Source: Rhynchosporium graminicola (taxonomy: Eukaryota > Ascomycota > Leotiomycetes > Helotiales > Ploettnerulaceae). Taken from it: 64,000 nucleotides of DNA. Where the stretch lies: contig FJUW01000018.1 in assembly GCA_900074885.1 (NCBI GenBank), positions 317,748-381,747 on the forward strand. The letters run 5' to 3'. The first letter of the stretch is position 1. Every line of letters starts with the position of its first letter. Both the position numbers and the translations under genes were made by a program. The notes under the pieces were generated by a model. It saw only the letters and a program-made list of their open reading frames with translations. It did not search any database and was not told where the DNA came from. Of the stretch, positions 1-11,921 are shown piece by piece.

Positions 1-1060
1 TTATACTCAAAACATTCAACCTATCCCTTCTCAATCTCCAACTTCCCGTCTTCAATTACGAAGAATCTCTCCAGTTTCCCCTCCACAATCGGCAAAGTAA
101 TAAACGACCAACCAGATCTCGACCTCGTCTACTACCAGCCATACATACCGAAGTATCTCGAACGTCAGACTTTCGAATTCCTTCGTTCCCAGTTACCTTT
201 CTACAGAGTCCGGTATACTATTAAACGAGGAGGGGTAGAGACTGAGATAAATACTCCTAGGTATACACATATCTTGAAGTCCTCTAATATTTCAAGACAT
301 TTACTGAGTATTTTCCCTAGGTATACCACCGTTTTCGGTCTCGACGAAACATCTAAGTTCTGTTCTTCCTCCACCCAAATCGTCGACGTCAAAACCTCTC
401 TCCCAATCCTCAAAGACAAAAACTACCTCAAACACCCACCGCGACCCCTTCCTCAGTGTCTCAACGCCCTTCGCCTCTCCACAGAAGCAGCCACAGGTTG
501 TACATTTAATTTCTGTCTCGTAAACTACTATTCATCAGGGGCCGATAGTATATCGTATCATAGTGACGATGAGAAGTTTCTGGGCAAGGAGCCGGCGATT
601 GCGAGTTTTAGTTTGGGCGCAAAGAGGGACTTTTTGATGAAGCATAAACCGGTGGCGTTGGACGACAATAAATCGCCTCCAATCGAAACGAAACTCATCA
701 AATTGCCACTCGGGAGTGGAGATATGATTTTGATGAAGGGGAGAACACAGGCTAGTAAGTAAATGTGGTTGGATGATTTAAAAACATGGATGACTTTTGC
801 GAAAGTGATATTGGGAGGATTTCTACGAAAGCCGGTGGCTGACAAGATGCCCACTAGATTGGCTTCATTCGATTCCGAAAAGAACCGGCAAGCATGCCGA
901 TGATGGAGGGAGGATAAACATCACGTTTAGGAAGGCTCTAGTTAGAGCTGGGACTGAGAACTATTACAATTATAATGTAGGAACAGGTATTGTGTACAAA
1001 TGGGATGAAAGAGCAAGGGAAATGAAACCTTGGAAGTCATCATTTGGACGGGATGTATAG
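1..1060 (+). CDS. AlkB-like Fe(II)/2-oxoglutarate dioxygenase, 5' end outside window
   Basis: Oxidative nucleic-acid demethylase of the AlkB superfamily, closest in style to ALKBH2/ALKBH3, which remove 1-methyladenine and 3-methylcytosine from DNA. The reading frame is open from base 1, so the N-terminus lies upstream. Proposed exons are 1-260, 321-754 and 858-1060. Visible family motifs are YTIKRGG followed by NTPRYTTVFG (joined across the first intron), NYYSSGADSISYHSDDE with the HxD iron ligands, and RINITFRKA, the R-x-N-x-T-x-R 2-oxoglutarate site preceded by the distal His in GKHADDGG. The first intron is 60 nt, stop-free and in frame, so retention would insert 20 residues into the substrate-binding region. 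The family call is firm; the sub-class (2 versus 3) is not. Confidence 0.85.
261..320 (+). other. 60-nt in-frame intron bounded by a direct repeat
   Basis: GT at 261 and AG at 319-320. The string CCTAGGTATAC spans both splice junctions (from about 256 and from about 316), so removing the intron restores the conserved NTPRYTTVFG segment without a duplicated RYT. The intron has no in-frame stop. Confidence 0.75.
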
Positions 1061-1776
1061 ATTTTTAGACGGGAAACTCGAGATTGATGGGGTTGTAGGT
1101 TAGACGATCTTACCACGATCTTGCCGTTACTGTTGTAATGATTCGATGAGGCTTTCATATTCATCATAGCATTGCACAAGTACGGTGTCTGCTGCTTAGC
1201 GCTTGCCAGTACACGGAACCAGATTGGTAATCATGGATTCCAAGCCAGCGTGAAGTGGGATAGCAGGCCACTTGACCTTTCATCTCTCGCTCAACGAGGC
1301 TTGGAACTTCCATCTGCGACAAATGGACATTTCGCTCACTGCCTGCAGAGCACAAGTTACAATCAGACACATTATGTCATCGATTAATGGCAGAAAGCAT
1401 CGTATTGTCCTATTCCCAAATTCAAAGAAAAGAAATGCAGTCGAATACGAATTCCTTAGCCAGCCTCGACAGCTCATCACACTGCTACCCTCGTTTCACT
1501 TCCCCCAGCCGCGAAACAGTCCCGCCCCATCCGTTGACCAATACAAATCACCTCCGAGCTGTCGAAAAGGAAGGTGGGAGGAAAAAACTGCCATGCGGAG
1601 ATCTGGGAGTCGTTCATGTTGCACGAAGACTGAGGTGGTTGTTGTGAGAGGCCAAAGAAGGAATCCGACCTAAACGATCCCGACCATCCTTACATTTCGC
1701 CGTTGTTGAGTCCCCAAGAACGCCCAGTAATGAACCGAAGAAAATATGCTCGTAGAATAGGTGAAGGCGTGGCGAT
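1061..1776. other. Intergenic, convergent 3' regions
   Basis: Between the AlkB-like stop and the ATG8 stop, which face each other. Small overlapping ORFs occur on both strands (for example 1272-1673) but none has recognisable domains. I see only presumed 3' UTRs. Confidence 0.6.
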
Positions 1777-2508
1777 TTAGACAGAGGGGAAGTCGCCGAA
1801 GGTGTTCTCGCCGGAATAAGAAATGTAAAGGAATCTAGAGAGGTGCTGTTAGCTGGAGCACTCTGTAGGAGTTGATGATGAATGCTCGGTCTGTAGGACC
1901 TTGAGAACTGTCACGAGGCTGTTTAGCCGCCCCCGGTCTCCCCCACGAGATAGAATTAGAAGCTGTGCTGTGATGAAAGACAAACAACGTACCCATCCTC
2001 ATCCTTATGTTCCTCGTAGATGCTGCTCATGAGAGCGGCTGTAGGTGGCAGGACCTCATCGACGAAGATGAAGATAGCCTTCTCAGGCGAAAGCTTGATG
2101 CGCTTTCGGATTACGTAGACGAACTGTCCAACGGTGAGGTCGGCTGGAACGAGGTACTTCTTCTTGTCGATGGTCGCAATGTCCGATTTCTCGACCTTCT
2201 CGCAAATGACTGGGATACGATCAGAGTACTTTTGCCGCTGGAAGAAAAGACTTGTTAGCTTATTGCGCTTGGTGACAGAGAGGAGGCTGAATGAAGGAGG
2301 GAAACTCACGATTCGCTCTGCCTCAGCCTTGCGCTTCTCCTGCGATGATAAAGATGTCAGCAACTACTCATGTTCGCATTTCTCCGGAGCACTTCGGCGA
2401 GCAAGGTACTCTCGAGATACTCCCGATGCCACGATGGGGGGTAATGGCTCCTGCCTGAGCATCGATCGTACGTACGTATGGGTGCTCATCCTTAAACTTG
2501 GATCTCAT
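1777..2508 (-). CDS. ATG8: Autophagy-related ubiquitin-like protein Atg8
   Basis: Ubiquitin-like modifier conjugated to phosphatidylethanolamine on autophagosomal membranes; needed for autophagosome growth and selective cargo capture. Four exons on the minus strand: 2476-2508, 2310-2339, 1993-2237 and 1777-1834. They encode a 121-residue protein, the usual fungal length. It begins [20 protein letters not shown] and contains the invariant core with [12 protein letters not shown] and [10 protein letters not shown]. The last exon gives the YSGENTFG terminus with Gly116, followed by five residues (DFPSV) that Atg4 would remove before lipidation. Exon 1 is only 33 nt and exon 2 only 30 nt, so naive ORF calls miss the true ends. 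ATG8 is divergent from the coproporphyrinogen oxidase gene. Identification is essentially certain. Confidence 0.97.
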
Positions 2509-3217
2509 GATGTCTGATTTGGATGTGTGTACTTCTAAGTATTGAGTGGATATCTTCTGAATGTTGAGTGGAAGGAGGTTGTTGTTGTAAGAAGGTGAGT
2601 TGGGTTGAGTTGCTTGCTAATGGATGATGATGATGATGGCGGCTGGAGACTCAAAGGGGACGACGGAATGGCGGGGGGACTCAAGGCACCCAGCTGATAG
2701 CGGTAAGCTAGGCTAGGCTCTACAATCACACGTGACAGATGTTCCGGAAGAGGTCTTAGGCGATGTTCTTGGTGGTGACTCGAGGCCGTGATCAGTAATG
2801 CATGCATCTGATCAGGTGGTACATTGTTCAAAAGGACTGACTGAAGTCTCCCGTCAGTCTACATGTTATTCCGCTCTAGGCAACATAGCATAGGTAGCAG
2901 ACTTCGTAGCATGTTCTTCGAGTTGCCAGTATTTTGAGTGCAGAATCGAGGTTTCTCTAATTGGTTGCACACTGCTTGGCGCCAAGCTGAGTCGAGCTGC
3001 GCTGAGTCGAGACTCTACTGGTGTATACTTGATGCGCGATGATTCTAGATCTCATCCGAATAGAGCTCTTGAACGTACCTCCATCAACTGTTTTTTTTCA
3101 GTCCTTGTTGTTCTTCCACCCGTTACAACAGTCCGAATTTTCGATTGTGGTCGGTGATTCAAATTGTACAATAGAAATCGGGTTTATCTTTGCTGCGGGC
3201 GCAGGTTTTCCTGAATA
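2509..3217. promoter_or_regulatory. Divergent ATG8 / HEM13 upstream region
   Basis: About 0.7 kb separates the two start codons, so it must hold both promoters. A CACGTG E-box lies at 2729-2734 within ATCACACGTGAC, a combination resembling sites bound by fungal bHLH/SREBP factors. A pyrimidine run with eight consecutive T lies near 3090. No further ORF is supported. Confidence 0.45.
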
Positions 3218-4526
3218 ATGTCATCGATGCGACCATGTATACGCCTATCGAAGGTCCCAAAATTCCGACCTCAGTTCTCCCAGCATGTTCGAAGTCGCAG
3301 AGCGTTTGCAGATTCACCCAAACCATGTGAGCCTGCAAATCAAACTCCCAACCGGCTTCCCAAAAGACCAATCAAAGAACCTCGGAGAGGCGTCCTCTTC
3401 CCGAAAACTAGAATCGCTGTTGGAATTGTGTTCATTGGAGCTCTAATCTATTCTATGGTAGCCACCCCACCAATTTCATGACCGCTTTAGAGCTGAGGTT
3501 ATACAGGCGACAGAAGAACCTAATAAGCTGGATGCCCCATCAATTGCCGATCGAGATGCCCTCACAAAGCGCGAGTCTGGTGTCAGCGAGAACTCGCCTA
3601 TGCGCCTACGAATGGAAGAGTTCATAAAAGAACAACAAAAGGAAATCGTTGCTGAGCTAGAGAAGGTGGATGGGCAGAAGTTTCGAGTCGACACATGGAC
3701 ACGCGAGAATGGTGGAGGAGGGATCTCCAGCGTGTTACAGGGCGGAAATGTCTTCGAGAAAGCTGGTGTGAATATTAGCATTGTTTACGGAACCCTTCCT
3801 CGGCCAGCCATTGAGAAGATGCGGGTAAACCACAAGGCGATAGATCCAGATGTTCAGTCGCTGGATTTCTTTGCGGCGGGTTTGAGCATGGTACTCCATC
3901 CCATCAACCCTATGGCACCTACGGTCCATCTCAACTACCGCTACTTTGAGACTGCAAACCCGGATGGAACATCAAATGCATGGTGGTTTGGTGGTGGAAC
4001 CGATTTGACTCCAAGTTACCTCTTCGATGATGATGCGATTCACTTCCATAAGACAATCAAGGAAGCATGTGACAAGCATGATAAGGACTACTATCCTCGT
4101 TTCAAGAAATGGTGCGATAAATACTTCAGCAATAAGCACAGGAACGAAACCCGCGGAATCGGAGGCATCTTCTTCGATGATCTTGACGAGAAGGAGAAAG
4201 ACCAAGAGAACACATTTGCGTTCGCTCAAAGCTGCCTCAAGGCATTCCTCCCATCGTACCTCCCGATCATAAACAAGCGGAAAGACTTGCCGTATACCGA
4301 GAAGGAAAAGGAATGGCAGCAGATCCGAAGAGGGAGATATGTAGAGTTCAACCTGGTTCACGACAGAGGAACAGCTTTTGGCTTGAATACTCCCAGCGCG
4401 AGAGTGGAAAGTATATTAATGAGTTTGCCGTTGACGGCTAGTTGGCGATACATGTATGAGCCAGAGAAGGGTAGCAGAGAACAGAGGCTGGTGGATGTTT
4501 TGAGAGAGCCTAGAGAGTGGGTATGA
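3218..4526 (+). CDS. HEM13: Oxygen-dependent coproporphyrinogen III oxidase
   Basis: Converts coproporphyrinogen III to protoporphyrinogen IX by two oxygen-dependent decarboxylations in haem synthesis. Two exons, 3218-3457 and 3507-4526, joined across a 49-nt intron, give about 419 residues. HemF-family signatures are clear: [62 protein letters not shown] and [19 protein letters not shown] near the C-terminus. The first exon encodes an arginine-rich leader and then a hydrophobic segment ([15 protein letters not shown], about residues 66-80). This suggests mitochondrial import with an anchor, unlike the cytosolic yeast enzyme. The start is chosen as the first ATG of the exon carrying that leader. 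Confidence 0.95.
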
Positions 4527-4861
4527 TATGTGTATATATGGATTATAGAACGAACATGTAAATTTGAATCAAGGAAAGATCTCTGAAATTTCTGAAATTT
4601 CTGAAAACATGTTTTTGGACTTTTGTTTACTCGATTTATGCGTAAAAGAGGAGGCTTGCTCTTAAGCGAGAAGCGGGCCTCTCGACTTCTCCTCCCAATC
4701 GTCAACATCAACCGTCATACATTTTCAAGCCGCGCTTACTATCTAAACTTACAAACACGTCTCTTAACATTCAATTCGAGGATGATTACCTCCCGCTCTT
4801 GAGCCATCTCATCTCAATCCGAGCACGCCTCACATCAAACTCAACGTCGACCACGAGCACA
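4527..4861. other. Intergenic region before SWIM gene
   Basis: Short 3' UTR and promoter stretch. Three CTGAAATTT units follow one another at about 4583-4606. Otherwise nothing is seen. Confidence 0.5.
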
Positions 4862-5866
4862 ATGACCACCCTCCCAAATACCCGTACGCTCCTAACCTCC
4901 CTCTTCAACACCCTCACAACACCAGCCTCACGTCCATTTCAAAAACAAGCAGATCAGAAACCAGTCAATGAGCCATATGATCCACCCAGCAACCCACTCA
5001 AAACTCTTCCTCCATCCCAAAGAGCTCTCCTGTCAACGATGCACGTGCTCTTCACGCCTCCCATGTTGTTGCAAGCACTTGATTTACTGGATCGGGGGCT
5101 AGTTCTGAGAATTGTCGAGAGGGGCACAGACCAGGAGGGAGTTTTTGTAAGTGTAAGGGGAAATGAAAGAGTTGAGGTAGATGAGGCTGGGGAGGAAGAC
5201 GAGGATAGAACGGTCTTCCCACCACAGGCGAATGTACCTCTACCATCGAGGTCTTCACCGCCACCAACAACCCCCATACTGGCACCGAATTCTCATTCAG
5301 AAAGTAACCCACAGCCACAGTCACACCCAAACTCAAGTGCCTCACGAGCCCCGAAGTCCAATCCGAGACAACCCCCAATAATCCACCAAGTCCGCTCCTC
5401 CCAACCCCCAAAATCGCGCTTCAGAGACGCCTCCACCTCATCAACCTATAACTCAAGCACTTCATTTGCAGGCACTAATATCTACACTGTCCGTCTCCAC
5501 GCCTGGAATTGTAGTTGTGCTGCTTTCGCGTTCGCAAGTTTCCCTGTTAATAATATCTACCCAGCAAGATCAGCCTGGGATATAGATCCACAAGCCAGCC
5601 AAGATTTGGAGATGGACTTGGGCTTGGATTTAGATGGACAAAGCGCCAGAGGAAGGGGGAAGGAAAGCGGAGGTGTGGACTGGGGTGAGGATGACGAGTG
5701 GCAATTCGGTGGCTTGAGTGTGGATGGGAAAGATGGAAAAGGTGTGCCATGTTGTAAACACTTACTTGCTTGTGTTTTAGGAGAGAGGTGGGATATTTTG
5801 AAGGGGTATGTACAGGAGAGGATGGTGTCAAGGGAGGAGATGGCTGGGCTGGGGTGTGAAGTATGA
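4862..5866 (+). CDS. SWIM-type zinc finger protein, possibly Sws1/Shu2-like
   Basis: Intronless ORF of about 334 residues from the ATG at 4862; an in-frame start at 4799 would add 21 residues. The C-terminal half has the SWIM pattern CxC...CxH: WNCSCAAFAF near residue 213 and CCKHLLACVLGERW near residue 297, with an acidic, glycine-rich spacer between. The N-terminus has MHVLFTPPMLLQALDLLDRG, similar in style to Sws1/Shu2/ZSWIM7 proteins, which partner Rad51 paralogues in homologous recombination. A Ser/Pro/Gln-rich, probably disordered stretch fills about residues 120-210. The SWIM domain is clear. The Sws1 assignment is inference from domain layout, and other small fungal SWIM proteins exist. 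Confidence 0.75.
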   Translation: MTTLPNTRTLLTSLFNTLTTPASRPFQKQADQKPVNEPYDPPSNPLKTLPPSQRALLSTMHVLFTPPMLLQALDLLDRGLVLRIVERGTDQEGVFVSVRGNERVEVDEAGEEDEDRTVFPPQANVPLPSRSSPPPTTPILAPNSHSESNPQPQSHPNSSASRAPKSNPRQPPIIHQVRSSQPPKSRFRDASTSSTYNSSTSFAGTNIYTVRLHAWNCSCAAFAFASFPVNNIYPARSAWDIDPQASQDLEMDLGLDLDGQSARGRGKESGGVDWGEDDEWQFGGLSVDGKDGKGVPCCKHLLACVLGERWDILKGYVQERMVSREEMAGLGCEV

Positions 5867-6274
5867 GGACTGATGTACCTTTAATGCCTAGGAATTGTAT
5901 TATGGCTCGGAGAAATTTTGGCGCTGGGGCTTGCTGTCGTAGTCATGGTTTGGCTTAGGGTCTTATTTGATTCAGCATGGAGTTTTGGGATGAAACGGCA
6001 TCAGCTGCGAGGCTGAATAATGGTCAAGGGGCGTTAGATTTACCAGGGCTAGCTGCTCGGGAGTTTTACACTTGCTTGCTTAAACTATGCTTCAATGTTG
6101 TAGGACACAGCCGAAAATATGAAGACAATCGCGTGGCTGCTATTAAGCTGCAAGCTACGCGTCTATGGTACAAAGGCATATCTCTCTTGATTTCAAATAT
6201 GCCAGCCAGTCCACCCCATGCTCAGGCGCCCCGTAGATAATCGGAGTAAACGTCGTCATGCTCAAATTTACTCA
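5867..6274. other. Convergent intergenic region
   Basis: About 0.4 kb between the stops of the SWIM gene and RPN8. It holds an 87-codon plus-strand ORF (5977-6240) with no recognisable features; probably two 3' UTRs. Confidence 0.5.
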
Positions 6275-7449
6275 TCACTTCTTTTTATCCTTGTCCTCTT
6301 TCTCCTTGTCTGCTTCCTTGCCCTCCTTAGCCTCGCCATTGACACCATTCACGCCATTGGCCTTCTTGTCTTCCTTGCCCTCGTCCTTCTTAGCATCGTT
6401 ATCCTCTTGCTGTTGACGGTTCTGGATCTTATTCTCGATCAGGTCGTGGAAAGCGGTGATGGCTCGGATCAAACTACTCAAGTAGATGGCCATGAGCTGA
6501 TCGTTAGTCTTGATGCTCATAGCATGAGCCAGCTCACTGTTGCTCTGAGCAGGTGCGTCGACACCGTTGGGGATATATGAGGAGGCTTTTGGTGTGGAGA
6601 GGTTGGGGAGGAGGTTGAAGACGTCTTGGAGGTTGCCGAGAATTGCGTGATTGACGGGAAGAGAACCATCTAGGACCCTTTGGAGGTACTTCCCAATATC
6701 TCTTAACCGTAAGTGCAGACCTTGCAACGATTGTAGCTGATTTGTGATTCTTGTCGATAGGGTTCCGACTGCCACGTCTCGGATATCTCTCAGTAAGTGT
6801 TCAACTCCAATCTCCTCTGCCTCCTCTGCTTCGATGATTGAAGGTGTGTGTACGAAGGTCTTGGTTGTGGTTGTTCCGTCCTGTATATATCAGCCCCATA
6901 CTGCGAGCGGTTTCAAGGAATGCCTACATCCTTGATCTCCTCCACTGCAAAGTATGCATCTGTCGGTACGCCAGACTCCTTTGGTTGGACATCAATGATA
7001 ACCAGCAAGGGATTTGGTGTATATCTCTTGAAAAGCTCGTTGATCTCCAAATCCGAAGCTCTCAGCTTCGGTCCCGAATGATACCATCCAACTAGCTTCT
7101 CCTTCGCATTGATCTTCTTAAACATGTCCGTCATAGACTCAACGTAGTTGTGATCTAGAAACCATACGCTTTCGTCCCTCTCATCTTCTTCAAAGGGAAC
7201 TTTCGTTTAGTATTAGCTTCGGGATTCCCTCACCAGAATTTCTGAAAGATATCTTAGAAACATACCAGCAAAGCTGTTTGAGACCCGGGCATTCTGTCCA
7301 TCGTTTTGTCCTAACAGAACTCCAACCACCCGTTTACGCGTGGACTTCGCACTACGACTGTAATGGTCCGCTGCTGATAGCAAGACGAGAGGCGCAATAG
7401 ACACCGTCCTCGACACCAGGGATAGGGTTTCTGCGGTGGTTGCGGGCAT
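6275..7449 (-). CDS. RPN8: 26S proteasome regulatory subunit Rpn8 (PSMD7)
   Basis: Lid subunit of the 26S proteasome; its MPN domain pairs with the deubiquitinase Rpn11. Exons 7266-7449, 6928-7199 and 6275-6880 give about 353 residues. Conserved segments include [20 protein letters not shown] (exon 1-2 junction), [18 protein letters not shown] and [17 protein letters not shown] (exon 2-3 junction). The MPN domain lacks the JAMM zinc-binding His pair and Asp, as expected for catalytically inactive Rpn8. The C-terminal helical region with [11 protein letters not shown] is followed by a long Lys/Glu/Asp-rich tail ending KDKKK. The start is the ATG opening [20 protein letters not shown]. It is convergent with the SWIM gene. 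Identification is secure. Confidence 0.96.
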
Positions 7450-7680
7450 GGTGGAGATGGTTGTGGTGTTGTGGTTGTGTAAGGGAAACTTACTTCACGA
7501 GGCTGGCAGCCCAGGCAGCTCCTGCCTCGCACCTCAACATCTGTAGCTTCCTGAATAGTGGGTCTCCCGAGCTAGCGTGTTCGCTGCATGTACAAACCGC
7601 TTCCCACGAGTACTCGAGACTCAATCTTCGGACTTGAGATAAACTCATTACTGATAGCAAAATTTACTTTCTAGTATGAA

Positions 7681-7730
7681 GTTTTCATACTATTAGGGTC
7701 ACCAGAAGCTCATGTGACATTAAACAGGTA
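7681..7730. repeat. Degenerate repeat, copy 1
   Basis: Shares the layout TTTTCA, then an A+T stretch with TATTAG/TAGTA, then (A)GTC(A)CC, then TGTGACATT with 8628-8671 and 8711-8755. Confidence 0.4.
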
Positions 7731-8627
7731 TCCTCCGGATATTGCTCTGTGTAATTATTGCAGCGTCGGTGTCGAGGTACGACTTACAACATGGAACTGT
7801 ATCTGCCAGTTCCCTCTGCGGCTGAGATAAACTGGCCAAGCATAGATTGCAGAACGCAATGCTTTGTATCAACTAATCGTCCCTTTGCAAACCCCCCTCT
7901 TCTTATTTGGCTTCCTTTGATTCCGTCAGAGAAGAGAGGAGTCCAGGTCAAATTTTTATCGTATCTGCTTTGTCGTGCAAGATAACCATTAAAGTAGTAA
8001 TGAAAACAACTCCTTTCTGTGTTATCAAGCCCATCATCTTATGGAGCCTCTCGAAGTCCCGTATCTTGAAACTTTACTTGACTGCGCAATACAAATGGAG
8101 CAGAAGCGTCGTCCGCATTCTTCTAATTATTTTGTTAATTGTTGTAAATTTTGGAGAAGGTCACAAGAAAAGGAAGAAACGGGTTTGCAATCGGCAATTA
8201 TCTGATATCTTGAGGTGTCTGTTCATATAGAGCGTTCTGCTCTCGAGTTCGTCGAGTTTCCCTCATCAAATAAGACTTCCAGTCGAAGAGCAACTTCCTA
8301 CCACTTCGTTCATGATAGACTGAAAACAAAGTACTACTGTCGATCGTGGGTATTTGCTACGTATTTGATGCCGGGACAAGATAGTATATGCCACAAGTTA
8401 TTAGGTCGAACTTCTCTAATCATTGCTGGCAGTGTGAAATTGACTTTGATAGAGGGGAGAAACATTCATTGAGATTAACGAACTATGGCACCTAAATGAA
8501 ACTAGCTAAATCCATAAATGACGAAGCTTATTCTGCTCTGGGTACATGGCTTGTAGACATCCCGGGGTGCCGCTATTCTCGATAAATTTATCTTGTCAAA
8601 TGTCATATAACCATCTGGCGACATATG

Positions 8628-8671
8628 ATTTTCATTCTAGTAGTGCCCTGCATCACTTTTGTGACATTCGA
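8628..8671. repeat. Degenerate repeat, copy 2
   Basis: TTTTCATTCTAGTAGTGCCC followed by TGCATCACTTTTGTGACATT. It is closest to copy 3 in the TAGTA/CCTGCA/TGTGAC order. Confidence 0.4.
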
Positions 8672-8710
8672 TTCTCACTTTCGTAAAGTTTTCATATACA
8701 GCGAAATTAT

Positions 8711-8755
8711 GTTTTCACATTAGTAAAGTCCTGCAATATTTATGTGACACTGAAT
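8711..8755. repeat. Degenerate repeat, copy 3
   Basis: TTTTCACATTAGTAAAGTCC followed by TGCAATATTTATGTGACACT. It lies 40 bases after copy 2 in direct orientation. Confidence 0.4.
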
Positions 8756-9310
8756 AAATATGCTGCTATGTTGGAGGTGAATCAGCCTCAATATTCGTAA
8801 GCTCTTTTTTAACGAAAGGCCTTCCTTCTGGTGAATTGACGTGAGTGATGCTCCTTGACACCGAAGCAATGTTGCAACTCCAAAACTAGTTCTGACTGTT
8901 TTGATCGGAGCAAGCGGTCAAAATACATGTTATTTATCCTTCTGCTTTGCCTCCATAGACTCGAAGGCTGATGATTGATCAAACGTTGATGGCCAGTCTG
9001 CGATCGTACCGCGCCCATCAGGTGCTTTGGGTAAGATGCAGACTTTAACCTCCTGGCGATAGTGTTTATTGACACAAGATTCGGCTAATTGTGTCTTGAT
9101 GGCCTTGAATTGCGGAACTTTGACATTTACCTCCAAAAAATCTTCACGAACCATAATTTGGTTGTACCTATCGAAGCGATGAAATGTACTACAAGCTTGC
9201 TACAGTGTATGTTCCGACGGAAAGATATGTTCTAGTGCCACAGAGGCAATCCTGGGATGACTTGGCGCAAAGTTGCGACTTCACACAGCCAATTGGATTG
9301 CATTTGCAAC

Positions 9311-9840
9311 TCAAGTCTGGGAATCTCCCAAATTGGTTTGATGACTCGAATTCAAAGTAGCCGCTTGATTTTTTGCCGAATTGGCCTCCATCTTGTTCAT
9401 CTTGGTAACTAGCTCGGCAAGGGTTGCTCCTGGCGTCTTGTTGCTTTGATTACTGAATCGGTTCGATGAACGCCGTATATTCTGTCTAAGCCTCTGTTTG
9501 GCCATACGAGGTTCCTCGTGTTCTTCTAGTATAAGTCTACAATGTACAAAAGCGGCGTATGAGAATATTGACCAGAATTTGCCGGCCGCGTCAAGATTGC
9601 AATCTGAAGCCACGAACATGCCTCATCCAGCTCCTAGCGTACCATGTTCGCTGTCTGCGACCGCCATTCCGCGTACAAATTCGTTTTCGGAGTCAAGTTA
9701 CCAAATAATTCTGTGACTTTACTGGGATAGTCAAGTACAGTCCTATAAATATTTCGTGAGATTATAGAATCCGATATTGCGAGATCAGCCCTTGATGCCC
9801 TAACCACCCATCTTGTTCTTCTTTTGAATTCGATAGACAC
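9311..9840 (-). other. Weak coding candidate, possibly relic
   Basis: Two minus-strand ORFs (9634-9840 and 9311-9619) lie end to end, the second with a basic segment AKQRLRQNIRRSSNRFSN and then a polar, helix-like tail with LAELVTKMNKMEAN. No start-to-stop model with good splice sites joins them and no family is recognised. It may be a decayed gene or chance. Confidence 0.2.
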
Positions 9841-10675
9841 GATACAAGCAAGAGCAACTCAACTTGATTTCTTGCAAGTTCAACTCGAGCTGCACCAAGA
9901 ATATCAAAATCAAAACGGTAACTTCACACGAATGACAGGTACAATGAGATCCCTATAATGACAGTCGGAACCTGAAATAACTGAAACTATGATTTCTCTT
10001 TTTTGGAGCTCAGCCATGATGTACTATAATGTATCAGATTGAGTGAGACGGCAAGAACAGAAACGACGTTGGCTTCTAGTCCTGGATGTATTTTCCAACC
10101 GCAAGCCAGTTGCAGTTGCAAATTGGAGAAATCTTCGAAATCAGAGGTGGCTTTGTTCAAATTTCTGTCTATCCTCGCAAGCGTCTAGACTCAACTGCAG
10201 AAAGGAAGATAGCACTTTCCAAACATTTTATCCGCGGGCCGAAAAGTCGAAGTACTCACACTAAATTCAGAGAGGCTGTTGAGAACGCAGAAGCCGATAG
10301 TCCCGGGGACGGTTCTTAACATCTTAACCTCTTAAGATTGAAATCTTGATACACGACTTGAAAAGGCGGGATCATCTCCAGAGGAAATAGTCAGTAAAAG
10401 ACTGCTTGTATGAAATAGAAGTGGCATAATGTTGGACATGCCCGAGATGAGTTTCTGGCAATGGGACATCTCACCTGGCACAAAGGTGAAAGCTAGCTTG
10501 GAACTCCGCTTGAGAGGAACCTTGATCGAGTGGTTCCCGAAATAGCAGGATCATATCTTGATTATAATGTAAGAATTTTTCAAAATGGTCATATCTATAT
10601 TTATATATATATATGATCATGGAAAATTCCAACTCATGCAAGTGCTCCCGCTCTCGGAGAAAGGGAGCGGAGCAT

Positions 10676-10733
10676 CTCGGCTTTTCCAGGGAACAGCTTC
10701 GCGGCACGTGCACGTGCACCTTCCGAAGCCGAG
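10676..10733. promoter_or_regulatory. Palindromic double E-box inside an inverted repeat
   Basis: CTCGGCTT at 10676-10683 is mirrored by AAGCCGAG at 10726-10733. Between them lies the perfect 14-bp palindrome GCACGTGCACGTGC (10704-10717), containing two CACGTG cores. It sits about 180 bases upstream of the adenylate kinase ATG, a plausible bHLH binding site. Confidence 0.5.
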
Positions 10734-10897
10734 CTCCCAGCCAATTCTACCTGTTTAACCAGAAAAGCTGCCTATCGCAAGGTGCCCTTCGTACATCAAC
10801 CTTTTTACAGCTTTCACCAACACTCCTAAAACCCGCCCATACGTACTGCGACCTTGATCCGAACCTTGGTCAGCTTCTCTCCTAGCAACCATTCACA

Positions 10898-11921
<1,024 letters not shown>

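Larger units (their letters stand above)
7450..10897. other. Gene-poor region with degenerate repeats
   Basis: About 3.4 kb without a recognisable gene. Short ORFs exist, including minus-strand 9311-9619, 9634-9840 and 8930-9154, which could be fragments of one decayed gene, but no domain is seen. Three diverged copies of a roughly 45-bp element occur at 7681-7730, 8628-8671 and 8711-8755. A TA run lies at about 10594-10612 and a double E-box palindrome at 10704-10717. Confidence 0.5.
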
